64,000 nucleotides of DNA from Azolla caroliniana (taxonomy: Eukaryota > Polypodiophyta): contig JBHGNT010000016.1 of assembly GCA_043228905.1 (NCBI GenBank), positions 13,826,001-13,890,000 of the forward strand. Direction: 5' to 3'. Below the pieces are notes generated by a model. The model was not told the origin of the DNA. It did not search any database and saw only the letters and a list, made by a program, of their open reading frames with translations. This document shows, piece after piece, positions 20,090-32,218 of this stretch (position 1 is the first letter of the stretch; the number at the start of each line of letters is the position of its first letter). Both the position numbers and the translations under genes were made by a program.

Positions 20090-21420
20090 ACATATTTGGT
20101 GAACCCGATGCCAAAAGCAGCGGAAAGGAGTTCAAAATGAGAGGAAGCGAACTTGCAGAGGTGATGGCGGTGGCCATCGACTTTATAGTGAATGCATGGG
20201 AGAGCGCAAGTGTCCTTGACATTACCATTCAAACGATAGTCGGCATGATAGGACGATTTAATGGGAAGGACGTGATAAACTACCTCGAGGCCTATTGTGC
20301 CGAAATGATAATGAGGGACATACCGGAGGATAGACGACTTTCCGGATTCCTTCGGGTAGTGACCCCAAGCATCCACACAGAGGTGCTTCAGATATAAGCT
20401 GATTGCTAGAACTAGTCAGAGCTCGAGGATCGACTCCTCGAGAGGTACGACTTTCAATCACTCGCTCTAGTTGTCGAAGAGGTAATTTATGGAGTGGGTC
20501 GAGCTCCCAGGCAAATATCGGAATACATCAGTGCTTCTCCATGAGTTTGGGAAGTGTTTCACATATCTTTCAACAGTGGACCGAACGATCCTCAACACGA
20601 GTAGGATCCTATTGTTTATCAAGCCGGTTGATCCACTTGATCGGGAGAAGGTGGGTCTCCTGTTGGAGACGAATGAGGGACTCACAACCGATTGGGCCGT
20701 AGTCAATAGAGTTTGCAGCCATTTCGACAAACGACGGGAATGGAATGACACAGGGTCGTCAATAGTTGGCCCGATTGCAAGAAAGAGGATGGAGGTGAGT
20801 CTGACTCGGTTGGAGGAAACAAGAAGGTGGCTTGAGTCGGGGCTGGTCTTGATCAATGTGGTTGAACGACCATTCGGGGGCGCAAGTTTGGAGCTGCTGA
20901 CGAAGATGATGTGTGATCTCCAAATCGCGCAAGCCTAGACAGATGGTGGGGGCCAAGCACGAGACCAGAGGCCTCCGAATGACCAAAGGTGCATGTGGTG
21001 TGATGTCGTCGTCGTCATCCACATCCGAAGAGAGTGCACCGATTTTGCCAAAGCCCTCAAGAACAATGTCGTGTACATTTGGAATGCACGGGTACATGGA
21101 AGCAACACACGAACACCCCTCGAGATGAACACTGGACGAGGGGGAATGAAGCGGATAATGGAGGACGTTGTGGCGTGGCATGTCAAGGCCATCCACTACT
21201 TAGCCTCGGTCAAGATCGGGGTAGGCAGAGAGAAGAACATCAGTTAACAGAGTGATGCTAAGGAGGGTTTATCCAGAGTGAGGCTAAGGAAGGAAGAGGA
21301 GGACCGCGTGGAGAGGCGGGTCCAAGAGGTCACAGCTGGAACGATTCGGTCAAGGAGAAAATCGGCTTCGTAGAGGCCGCATGCCAGAACTACAACATTT
21401 TGATGGCAGATAAGTGGCCG
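20090..21420 (+). pseudogene. A''-family gag fragment (older relative of element A)
   Basis: Plus-strand sequence parallel to the gag of element A: MRGSELAEVMAVAIDFIVNAWE, FNGKDVINYLEAYCAEMIMRDIPEDRRLSGF, VVTPSIHTEVLQI, then MEWVELPGKYRNTSVLLHEF and FDKRREW in other frames. A stop at about 20,396 and several frameshifts break it, and it is cut off at 21,420 by the chromovirus LTR. Together with the LTR pieces 10,071-10,788 and 20,061-20,089 it is the 5' end of the element into which element A inserted. Confidence 0.82.
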
Positions 21421-21424
21421 TAGG

Positions 21425-21891
21425 TGTCAAGACTGAGAGAGAGAAAGAGAGAAAAAGAGATAGAGAGATAATTGAAGAGAATTATTGTATTGAAGCTTAA
21501 AATGGATTACAAAGAGTAGGCTACAAAATGGCGTTGAACCAATTTAGGTTTGGGATGAGTGGTAGATCCCTATTTATAAGTAATAGAGAACCCTCTACAA
21601 TATTCTAGGTTATCCTAGAATGTAGAGTAATCTAGAATATCTCTAGAGTATTCTAGAAGGTTTTAGTGGTATAGAACACTCTAGAATATTCTAGGTCATT
21701 CTAGAATGTAGAGTAATATAGAATATTCCTACGATATTAGATTTCATATTCTCGGGACTATACATATAAGAATATTAATACAATGGCTAAGGATTTGACA
21801 TGTGTACAACAAGGTCGTGGGTTCAAATCCTTTCAGTCATAATGTGAGTGTCATGATCCTTTCGATGCATGATGTGAGTGTTATCATGACA
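21425..21891 (-). repeat. Chromovirus 3' LTR (467 bp)
   Basis: Minus-oriented, TGTCATGATAAC (21,891 leftwards) to TCTTGACA (21,425), just after the polypurine tract GAAGAAGGGGCATAG on the minus strand. TATA box TTATAAATA on the minus strand at 21,571-21,579; heat-shock-like array at about 21,590-21,735; tRNA-like module on the plus strand at 21,784-21,830. The 5' LTR is absent because the element is truncated at about 25,190. Confidence 0.85.
21571..21735 (-). promoter_or_regulatory. Heat-shock-element-like array and TATA box in chromovirus LTR
   Basis: Repeated TCTAGAATATTCTAG-type words (GAAnnTTC and TTCnnGAA units, for example near 21,600, 21,650 and 21,685) precede, in the element's sense, the TATA box at 21,571-21,579. 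This matches the layout at 8035-8202 and 3795-3854. Confidence 0.55.
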
Positions 21892-24800
21892 CTATGCCCC
21901 TTCTTCGACGACACGTCTCACGGGTCGTAGGGTTTGTATTAGGACCTGGTTTACAAGGATATTGGCGATGAAATGCATTGGAAAGATTTGCGGCAGGTTC
22001 CCAAGTTCGATCATTGGGGGTATAACCTAGCCAATTGACTAAGTAATACAACTTGTTGCGCACAATTTTAGAATTGAGAACGGCAGCAACTTCAAATTCA
22101 GGCCCGTCCAAGAACTCGACAGGTGGTGGGGGTGTCGTGAGTCGGCCTGGAATTGAACTTGTAGTATAAGGTTCCAAAAGGGATACATGAAACACCGGAT
22201 GAAGATGCATGTGCGGAGGGAGGTCAAGACGAAATGCAACATCACTTATCTTACGAGTGATCATGTAAGGGCCAAAACGTTGGTAATCCAATTTACTGCA
22301 AGGTCGACTGGTCTTGATGTTGTGTTGGAGAAGCCATACATGATCCCCAATGCGGAACTCTTTTGAGGAGTCTAGATGATGACGATCGGCAAGCCTCTTG
22401 TGTGTAAATTGAGCATCGTGCAAATTGTGGAGAATGTTAGCTTGAATTTCTTGGAGGCGACTAAGACGATCCTCGGCAACAGGGTTGGTAGGAACTTCTG
22501 GATGCGTATTCATCGTCCACCGAGGATGACAACCTGTATTTGCGAAAAATGGGGAATATCCTGTAGAAGAATGGGCTGAGTTGTTGTAAGAGAATTCCGC
22601 CAACTGCAAAAAAACAACCCAATCATCTTGTTGATAGTTGATGAAACAACGAAGATATTGTTCCAATATCTGGTTGGTACGCTCTGTTTGGCCATTTGTT
22701 TCAGGATGATAGCCCGAAGAAAGCTTAACTGAAATGTGGAGAAGTTTGAACATGTGCTTCCAAAACTTTGAGATGAATTGTGGACCACGATCACTAATAA
22801 TATCATCCGGCAGACCATGATGCTTAAATACCTCCCGCATAACGAGATCAGCCGCCTCTTGACTAGTAATCGACTTTGTACATGACAAGAAATGTGCCAT
22901 TTTGGTAAATCGATCAACCACTGTGAGAATTGCATCAAAACCTTTTGAAACTGGGAGATCAGTAATGAAGTCCAAGGATATAGACTTCCAAGGAGTTTTC
23001 GGAATGGGAAGTGGTTGTAGTAAGCCATAGGGTCGGTGACAAGGATTCTTTGATCGACAACATATATCACAACTCCGAACATAATCCTCAAAAAAATGAC
23101 GAAGGCGAGGCCACCAATAGCGTCGAGAAATTAATTCTAGAGTCTTGTGAACTCCAAAATGACCAGCCATTGGTGAGTCATGGCAATGTTGCAAAACTTG
23201 TAGCCGTGGGGGACCATCAAGAACATACAATAAATTTTGTCGAAATAGAAAACCACCATGCCAATAGAACTGACAATAGTCATTACGAGAATTTTTCGAC
23301 CGTGAGCAAGAAGCATGATCCGGGACGATATGATCCAAAACATCCTTGGCGAAATCATCAGTGGCCATATGATCTCGAATGGAATCAAGAAGAGTGGAAT
23401 TTTCAAGAGCTGTTATGGTGTTAACTACCATTAATTGTAATCAATTAGGACCCAAAAGGATTTGTTTTTGATGCTCAAATGCAGGTTCCCCTGGACGAAG
23501 TTCCATATAAGAGCGCCGAGAAAGAGCATCTTCTTTGCCTTGCTGCATCCCAGGGCGATATATGATGATAAAATCGAAGTGAGTCAAAAATTGCACCCAC
23601 CGGGCTTGTCGCCGACTCAAGACTCGAGCATTTTGGAAATAAGTCAGGTTCTTATGATCATTGTAGACAATGATCTGCTGAGAAGAACCTTCTAGGAAAT
23701 GTCGCCGTTGTTGAAATGAATCCACGATTGCAAGAAGCTCATTGTCATGGATCTCATAGTTGATCTCTACAGCTTCAAACTTTCGTGAATGAAAGGCGAT
23801 AGGGTGTAGTTGTCCATCATCTCCAGTCTGCGAGAGGACACTCCCTAGTGCAAAATCGGATGCATCGGCTTCGAGGATGAAGCGTTTTGTTGGGTCGACA
23901 TGTGCTGAGATAGGTGCCGTTGTAAATGCTCGTTTTAAGCTTTCAAATGCCTCGGCTGCATCTAAACTCCATATAAGTGGTCGATCTTTATGTGTGAGTT
24001 GAGTAAGCGGAAGCACAACCTTGGAATAATCTTTAATAAATTTTCGATAAAAATTTGCAAACCCGAGAAAACATTGCACATCATGCACTAAAAGGGGCGT
24101 TTTCCACTCTAAAATTGCTTGTACCTTCATGGGTTCCATAGCAATACCATTTGACGATACAACATACCCCAAAAATTCCACTTGATTCTGGCTGAAACTA
24201 CACTTTTCTAATTTTGCGTAGAGACCATATTCTCGGAGTCGACGCAATACCTGACGAACATGTTCATCATGCTCCTCTTGGGTCTTTGAGTAGATTAAAA
24301 TATCATCTAGGTAAACTATAGTGAAGATATCAAGAAAATCTCGAAAAATATCGTTCGCCATATGTTGGAAAACAGCAGGTGCATTCGTGAGACCGAATGG
24401 CATCATTGTATACTCAAAATGTCCATAGCGAGTGCGGAAAGTTGTCTTCCATTCATTCCCCGGGCAAATCCAAACTAGATTATATGCTCCGCGAAGGTCC
24501 AACTTCGTGAAATATTTTGCACCACTGAGACGTTCCAAAAGATTCAGGATTCAGATATCTATTCCGAATAGTCACTTTGTTTAGCCCTCAATAATCCACG
24601 ACCAACCGAAGAGTCCCATTCTTCTTCTTAACGAAGAAAATAGGTGCACCAACAGGGAATCTAGAATGCCGAATGAATCTGTTTGCCAGATTCTCATCAA
24701 TATATTCCCGCAAAGTTTCTACCTCTACAGGGGAGAGATTATAAATTGGGCCCCATGGAGGTTCTTTCCCTGGTTGTAAGTCAATAGGGCAGTCGTATGG

Positions 24801-25190
24801 CCGATGCTCCGGCAATGTATTGGCCTTCACCTTATCAAAGACATCTGAAAACTCCTTGTATTTCTCTGGAAGTTTAATATCCGCCTCACGTGAAGTGGAT
24901 GATGGAGTTGCTATTATTGCGAAGACGAACATGGCCTTGTTCCCCCCTTCCTCCCGCAACTATCGTAAAGAGATGGGCGATAACTCCAGGGATCTATTAT
25001 CACATGTAGGAGAGAGGGATGCAGGGTTTGTGCTTTTTTCTCGGGTCTCCTCAATTGTTCTTTTCATCCAATCAATCTTCGGGTTATGGAGTTCAAACCA
25101 GGGGAGACCTAGAACTATTGGGTGTTCCGAACTATGAATAATGTTGAAAGAGATTATGCTTGCCAAATTGCCAAGAACTATCCTAATTGG
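21884..25190 (-). pseudogene. Chromovirus (Ty3) pol: protease end, RT, RNase H, integrase, chromodomain; 5'-truncated
   Basis: Read leftwards: retropepsin tail (SFNIIHSSEHPIVLGLPW, about 25,150-25,090), linker, RT N-terminus (24,959-24,588), RT core and RNase H (24,538-23,441; [40 protein letters not shown]), integrase (23,431-21,884; HDSPMAGHFG...CDICCRSK zinc region, SLDFITDLP, ISDRGPQF, TNGQTERTN core), then a chromodomain (FEVAAVLNSKIVRNKLYYLVNWLGYTPNDRTWEP region) near the C-terminus. Stops or shifts separate the pieces (about 24,587, 24,539 and 23,440). The last 515 codons are open. A chromodomain would direct insertion to particular chromatin. The gag end is missing and replaced by copia sequence at about 25,190-25,205. 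Confidence 0.9.
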
Positions 25191-25194
25191 CTCG

Positions 25195-28100
25195 GACTCC
25201 TCGACCCAAAGGCCTTGGTCACAAAAGATGACCACAACCGGGGAAGAGGCCAGTATCAAAGTCCCCAAAACCGGGACAAATCGGGGACGAGGTCGAAGTC
25301 AAGGGGGAGGCCCACGTGCTTCTATTGCGGGAAGCCGGGACATTTCCAGAAAAATTGCCGGCATTTCCGGAAAGAGAAGGAAACCGGCACTACCGATTCG
25401 AAGAAGAGTTCAGACCGAAACGGTTCAGATCGGAAAGGCACATCGGCGATCGCGACAAGTGAAGAAGAACTAATGCTCATTACCGAAGAGAATGAGTTAA
25501 ACCTTGTCAGCGACGAGACAACATGGGTTGTCGATTCCGGAGCATCGTTCCACCTGACACCGGATCAGAAATGCTTCTCATCCTACACAGCCGGTGATCA
25601 TGGTTGTGTCCGGATGGGGAACGAAGGGACATGCCGAATTATCGGCATAGGAGATGTGTTTTTGATGAGATCAACAGGATGCAAATTGCTGTTGAAGGAT
25701 GTTCGACACATTCTGGAGGTTCGACTAAACCTGATATTAGCCGGTTGGGTAGATGATGAAGGCTACACGGGTAGCATCCAGAACGATGTTATGAAACTCA
25801 GCAAGCGAAGCTTGATAGTGGCTTGAGCCTCGAAGATCAACACACTGTACTTGATGAATGCCCGGATATGCCGGGAAGAAGTGAACATAGCATCTGACAC
25901 TGCTGGTGAGCTGTGGCACAAAAGACTGTGTCACATGAGTGAGAAGGGGATGAAGAGGCATTGATAAAGACAACCTCATTCCAGTGAAGGACGTGCAACT
26001 TGAGAAATGCACTGATTGCTTGGCCGGCAAGCAAACCGAACCTCCTACTGGTCAAGACCACTACGGCAAGTGCACACGAATTCACATGTCGGATCGCAGT
26101 AATTCGTGACATTCATAGATGATCACAGCCAGAAGCTATGGGTCTCACCATTGAAGACAAAGGATCAGCTGCAATCTATCTTCAAGGAGCTCCATGCGAG
26201 AGTGGAACGAGAAACCGGTCGGAAGCTGAAGACAGTTCAACTAGATAACGGAGGAGAATACCGGGGGTAGTTCGAGGAGTACTGCCGGTCGAAGGGAATC
26301 CGGCTCAAGTTTACTATGTTGAAGACGCCGGAACTAAACGGGCTAGCCGAAAGGATGAACCGGATCATAATGGAGAGAATTTGGAGCATGCTAGCACATG
26401 CAAAGTTACCCAAGACATTTTCGGCTGAGGCGCTGACGACGACGACCTATGTGAAAAATAGATCACCCTCAACACCCTTGGAAGGAGACTCACCTTCGAA
26501 AGTATGGACCGGTAAAGATGTATGTTACTAGCATCTGAAGGTATTTGGGTGTCTCGCATATGTGCATGTTGCAAAGGACAAGAGAGCAAAGTTGGATCCG
26601 AAGTACAGGTCATGCATATTCCTTGGATACGGCGATGATGAGTTTGGTTCCGGGTGTGGGACCTGGTCGACAAGAAGGTGTTCCGGAGTCGGGACATAGT
26701 CTTCATGGAAGACAGGACCATTGTCGACTGGGAGTCGGAGAAGAAGGTGATGAAGTCCGGATCATTCATTGAAAACCGGACACTCGCCGGTAACCGGATG
26801 ACACTCGATGAACCGGCCGGATATGGACAAGGAACTGAACCGACCGATGAAGAAGAAGAAGAAGACACCGGAACAAGACAAGATCCCGAATTGGACGAGG
26901 ATGAGGAACAAACGGAGGAACCAGTAGTCAGAAACCAGAGACAGAGATATCCTTTCCGAGAGAAGAGAGCCCCCCGGAGATTTCTGGATGCAGAGCATGT
27001 GTTGCTAACCGATGAGGGGGAGCCGGAAAACTTCAAAGAAGCAAAGAGAGACACTGACAACTGCAAGTGGTTGAGTGCCATGCAAGATGAGATGGATTCC
27101 CTGCATGAGAACCATACATATGAACTGACGGAGCTGCTGAAAGGGAAGAGAGCACTCCAGAACAAGTGGGTGTACAAGTTGAAACCAGGAGATGTCGGAA
27201 ATCCACTTAGGTATAAGGCCTAAATCGTGGTGAAGGACTTCCAGGAGAAGAAAGGAGTGGACTTCGATGAGATCTTTTCCCCGGTAGTAAAGATGACATC
27301 CATCCGGATGGTATTGGGCATAGCGGCAAGCATGGACCTCGAGGTAGAGCAACTGGACATGAAGACGGCGTTCCTACATGGCAACCTCGAAGAAGAGATC
27401 TACATGCATCAACCAGAAGGATTTGAGAAGAAAGGGAAGGAGCAACTGATGTGCCGGCTGAAGAAGAGCCTATATGGATTGAAGCAAGCCCCCCAGTAAT
27501 GGTACTGGAAGTTCGACTCCTTCATGACCGACCAAGGGTACCACAAGACTCAGGCCGATCACTGCGTGTTTGTGAAGAAATTGGATGGAGGAGATTTCCT
27601 GATACTCCTATATGTGGATGATATGCTAATTGTCGGACGAGACCAAATCAAGATTCAGATGTTGAAGAAAGCTCTGAACCGAACCTTCTCAATGAAAGAC
27701 TTGGGGCCTGCAAGACAGATATTGGGAATGCACATCATCCGGGACCGGTCAAAGAAGCTGTTGTGGCTGTCACAGGAGAAGAATGTGAAAAAGGTGCTTC
27801 AATGGTTCAACATGTCAGAGGCGAAACTGGTCAGATCGACACTTACGACAAACTATAAGCTATCCAGAAAACAAAGCCCGAGGACAAAGGCAGAGAAGAT
27901 GGAGATGATGAAGATACCATATGCTTCTGTTGTCGGGAGGTTGATGTACACGATGGTATGTACCCGGCCGGATATCGAATATGTAGTCGGAGTGGTGAGC
28001 CGGTTCATCAACAATCCTGGCAAAGAGCATTAGAACGTGGTCAAGTGGATACTCGGGTATCTGAAAGGCACCTCGAGTATGTGCCTCCAGTTTGGTGCCG

Positions 28101-28597
28101 GAAAACCCCAACTTGATGGTTTCACGAATTCAGATATTTCGTTTGATGCAGATACTAGCCTGTCGACATCCAGATATGTCATGACTTATGGAGGGGGACT
28201 TGTTTCGTGGCAGTCGAGGTTACAAAAGACAGTTGCATTGTCAACCATGAAGGTTGAGTATATGCCAGTTGTAGAAACTGGCAAGGAGATAATCTGGATG
28301 AAGGACTTCATCGGAGAGTTAGGGATCCAATAGGAGGAATACCGACTCTACTGTGATAGTCAAACCTCCATCCACCTTGCAAACAACGCGGCCTACCATT
28401 CCTGGACGAAACACATCCAGCGGAGGTATCACTGGATTCGGGAGAGAGTAGAAGATCAAGAGTTCGTGCTGACAAAGATCCGCACGGAGGAGAACAGGTC
28501 GGACATGCTGACCAAGGTCCTACAACCAACAAGATGGACGCATGCCGAAAGCGGATCGGGCTAATAAGATATCCCATGCCGAAGTGAAGGTGGAGAT
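25195..28597 (+). pseudogene. Copia element A gag-pol, decayed and 5'-truncated
   Basis: Ty1/copia polyprotein remnants in order: zinc knuckle CFYCGKPGHFQKNC (about 25,320), protease VVDSGASFHLT (about 25,530), integrase zinc region (WHKRLCHMS ... CTDCLAGK), core fragments (DNGGEY at about 26,250, LNGLAERMN at about 26,337), RT (KTAFLHGNLEEEIYM, YVDDMLIVG at about 27,611) and RNase H (LDGFTNSDIS). At least eight stops or frameshifts. The first part of gag is missing where it meets the chromovirus. It is a divergent sister of copia B. Its intact zinc knuckle is a useful comparison for the defective one in copia B. Confidence 0.88.
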
Positions 28598-28882
28598 TGT
28601 TGGGAAATCAATCTCTCCAGATGGGATACGGTGATGAATAAAGAGGACCCGGTGAGAACCGGAAGAGATCCAAAAATCGGAGGAGAGCCGATGAGAACCG
28701 GAAGAGAAGACATATCTATAAATATGTTTTGAGTAAGCCTATTGCGGCTATATTTGTAAATATCCCTAAGTTTATATAAGTATAAATATGACTTAGGGCA
28801 ATCACATTGTAAGAAGTGTGTTATTATTGTTGTTGTAACTGTTGTACAGAGAGTGACCGAGAGAGAGAGAGAGAGAGAGTAG
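28598..28882 (+). repeat. 3' LTR of copia A, first part
   Basis: Begins TGTTGGGAAATC after the purine-rich GAAGTGAAGGTGGAGAT and resembles the LTRs of copia D at 48,994-49,529 and 53,449-54,013. It includes TATAAATA near 28,781. It is interrupted at 28,882 by Ty3 B (duplication AGTAG) and resumes at 39,010. Confidence 0.82.
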
Positions 28883-29246
28883 TGTTGTCTGCCTGGCCGG
28901 ACTAGCCTCAACACAGGTGTCTATCCGACACTTCTCTAAAGGGGTGGTAAGGATTGGATGCTAGGTTACACACGTAAGATGATTACACTAAGCACAGACG
29001 GTAAAACAATACAAAGATACAGATAAACACGCAATAATTCTATTTGTATTACTTTCGTAAACCCTTTACAAATCATCGGATCCTTTTATAGGCATCCGGC
29101 AAGGTTATAATCGGTGCACTTAGGCAACCGGCATCCGAATCGGTCCGGATCCGTCCCTCCGAATAATAATTATACTATTATTTACTTTCTATTATCCGAT
29201 CCGACTCCGCCTTCCCACTTGTCCTTGCTCTTCTGACCAGTCAACA
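28883..29246 (-). repeat. 3' LTR of Ty3 B (364 bp)
   Basis: TGTTGTCTGCC...GGTCAACA-type ends read TG/CA on either strand. TATA-like TATAAAAGG on the minus strand near 29,084-29,092. Confidence 0.9.
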
Positions 29247-29296
29247 CATGGCACACCCGTGGGAAAGTGCCTTGCACTTCGAATCCACTCCCGGCC

Positions 29297-32218
29297 TCAT
29301 TCTTCCTCCAAAATATCGAGCACACTCTGCTCGAAGCTGTCGAGTGGTGCTTCTTCCTCCAATTCCTGTTCCTTGCCTGCCTGGTCTCCGACCTCCGGTT
29401 GGGTTGGCTGTTCCGTAAAAATTTGCTGCTCCAGCTCTGCTTGATTCTGTGGTGCCGGTGCTTCCTCACCGCTCCGTCCGGGTTCTTCCTGTTCTCCCTC
29501 CGTTCCCAGCTCTGTTCTGTTACCAATGTCGCTTTCTCCGGTCTCGACTGGTCGACTCGGTGCGCCTTCTTCCTCTGCTCCGGTGTCTTCCGGTCTCAGC
29601 TCTTCTTCTTCTCCGACATCGGTCTGCTCCTGCTCTTCTTGATTTCCTTCAGACGAAAGTTCTTCTTCCGGTGTTCCTTGTCGGGGTTGTTCGGTGTCGG
29701 TTGGTTCAACTTCAGCCGGTCGCTCTCCCTCACTTATAGTGATTGGCGTCGTTCTTCCCTTGGCTTCTTGTCGTAACCGGTCCTGCTCGTATTTCTCCAA
29801 CTCCAACTGAGTTGCGAGCTGCCCGTCATCCAACCTCTCTACCAACCCTCAGATTTCTTTGAGATGTTCTTCCGCTAAAGCGTAGAAATCCTCCGACAAT
29901 TCTTCCCGAATGGCGACGATACTTTCTTCATCCATCTTGTAGAACTTGTCACCGGTCTTCCTCCGATTCTCGGCATCAGCTCGGAGTGTCTGCAGCTCGA
30001 CTGCCTGTTGTGACCACTCCTTCCATAGCTTTTCCGTACTCTCGTTGATGCTTGCCTGAGCTCGGGTACTCCAACCTAACATGATGAGCTTGATCCGGTC
30101 AACCCCCGCCTTAGCATGCGCATAAGCTTCTTGCTTTTCCTTCCTTGCCCGTTTTATAATGTCGGCCATTATCTGAGCCTGGGCCTCGTAATCCGCTTTC
30201 TGCTTTTCATAGGTACTTTGCAGTTTGTTGATCGTGAAGGTCGATCTTTCCTTTTCTTCATTCCTGATCTTGGTCAAATCCAGCTTTTCCCGCCTTAGCG
30301 CCTCTAATTCCTTCCTTCTCTCCGTCGCTTGGTTTATTTCCGCCGACAATGCTTCCTTTTTGGCACTGACCTCGTCCATTGTCTTAGCCAGGTCTAATCG
30401 GGTCTCTTTGAGCTGTTCTTTCAGCTTCTCTATTTGCCGGTCGTAGTCTGTTGCCCGTTTCTTGTTGTCTGACTCGGCCTACTTGTGATCTCGGTAGAGA
30501 CGGTCGAAGTCCTCCGTCTTCTGTTTCAGGAGTCGGCTTACCTGAGCTCTTAACCGGTCGTCCCGGTCCTTCTGTTGTCGGAGTTCTTCCTGCAGTCGTT
30601 CTATCTCCTGCTCGGCCTGTCGACGCAGTCGGTCCTTCTCCTTTTGCAGCTTCTCTTTTTCTTCTTGCAGTCGGTCATTAGTGGCTCGGTCTTTCCGGAG
30701 GCCTTCTTCCATTTTCCGTCTGTCGTCCTCCACCGCTTTCCGCTGCTCCCTTTCTTTTTCCCTTAATGCCTCCTAAGCTTTTAACTCCTCTCGTAAGGTT
30801 TCTATTATTTTTTCGGTCTCAGCGCTGGTTTGCAAGGCTACCGGTTCCGGTTCCGGTTCTTGTTGCTTCCTTGTTGTCCCGACCGGCTCGGTGACAACTT
30901 GTGCTTGTTGAATTCCTTCCCTTGCCTGCAATAGCTCCCCTTGCAATTCCTGGATCTGTGTTCGGAGCGCGACCAACTCTTGGGTTGTTGTATGCGTCAG
31001 GTGTTGCCTACACGTTTCTTCTTCCTCTAACTGGTCCGCTACTCCCGATAACTGCTCCGAAAGCCATCTCAGCCATTGTGGCTTTGTGCTTCCTGTGTCG
31101 GGGTAGCATTGCTCACTTCTACTCCTTAACTCAGGCTGTTTTTCCGGCCTTTTCTCTGGCTCCGGCGCTTGTTCATTCCTCTTCTCTGGGATGACCGGTT
31201 CTCTGAAGTCCGGCAAAACCAGTGTCGGTGCTGCTTCCCTTGGTACGGGTTCCAGTACTGCTTCCGCCCCGGCTGCTGGAGGTGGTCCTTGCGTCCTCTG
31301 CTAAGTTTTGTCAACTGGTGGAGCCGGTCCTCTTGCCCGTCTCTCCCGACCTTGTCTTGCTGGGAGTCTTACTAGTGGTTCGGATGAGTTTTCTGTTTCA
31401 GCTTCCTCCTCCGGTGCGGCTACCAGATGGACCTTTTGTATAAAGACCTCTGGTTCCGGTTCCGGCCGTCGCAGCGTTATATTGATTGGTTTCAGCGGTA
31501 CCAGTTCCTCCTCGGCCGATTTTCCTTTCCCTTTACCTGCCGTTTTTGCCTTTGTTGCCGGTTCCTGTTGTTGTCGGGATGGTCCTTCCTCCCGCTGTTC
31601 TGCTGCTTCCTGGGTCCATCCGGGGGTGTGTTTCTCCAGGATATGTCAGCGCTTTGTGACCTTTTTCGGCGTCGTCTCCTGCCGACCTCTTTTCTTTTGT
31701 TTGATGGGGAGCACCGGTGGGACTAACATCGTTAGCCATTGTGCTATCCCGGCCCATGGCTTTTTTCCTTCCACAAGGTTCTTGATGGCCTCCTTCAATC
31801 CTTCGGTTATGAAATGGAGCCAGTCCACTTGTAGTCCTTCGTACGTTGCAATTAAGAACGTTGCCCGGTACCTGGCTATGGTCGGGGGACGAGAATTCAC
31901 GAATCCGTATTCCATCATGGCGCGGGCCACTTCTCCGAACAGCAAGTTCTCTCCGCCCTGTGTTCGGTACGCCTTGCTCCTGATGGAATACTCACCGAAA
32001 TATTCGAACAGGATTTCACTTGAAGGGTTTTCGATCGTTTGAAGTCCTCCTGCTTTTATCCCCGTGAGCGCCTGCACCGCTCCTTCCGTGATTTCTGATA
32101 AATCAATCGATGCTGCCGCCAGCTCTGGTTCTGCGTGTGGTGGAGCATCGGCGATCCGCAGCAATCCTTCTAAACCGTTCTCCCTCATCCATTGGCGTGC
32201 CTCCTCCGACAGTGCCAT
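29297..32218 (-). pseudogene. Extra ORF after pol in Ty3 B: unknown N-domain plus long coiled coil (~970 codons, five stops)
   Basis: It starts at a real ATG (32,218) and keeps one frame to TGA at 29,297-29,299, broken only by stops at 31,646 (TGA), about 31,303 (TAG), 30,773 (TAG), 30,479 (TAG) and 29,849 (TGA). Each is one C-to-T change from CGA or CAG. The first ~190 codons form a globular-looking region (SSEILFEYFGEYSIRSKAY, ATYEGLQVDWLHFITEGL, ending in a basic KKRGR segment) that I do not recognise. Next comes a Pro/Glu-rich linker, then several hundred residues of Glu/Lys/Arg/Gln heptads (about 31,200-29,850) typical of coiled coils, and a very acidic tail. It is not envelope-like: I see no signal peptide or membrane segment. 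Its position between pol and 3' LTR is where some plant Ty3 elements carry extra genes. Function unknown. Confidence 0.75.

Noticed and set aside
29297-32218. Envelope gene for the extra ORF of Ty3 B
   Set aside because: No signal peptide, cleavage site or transmembrane segment can be seen; the product is coiled-coil and highly charged.
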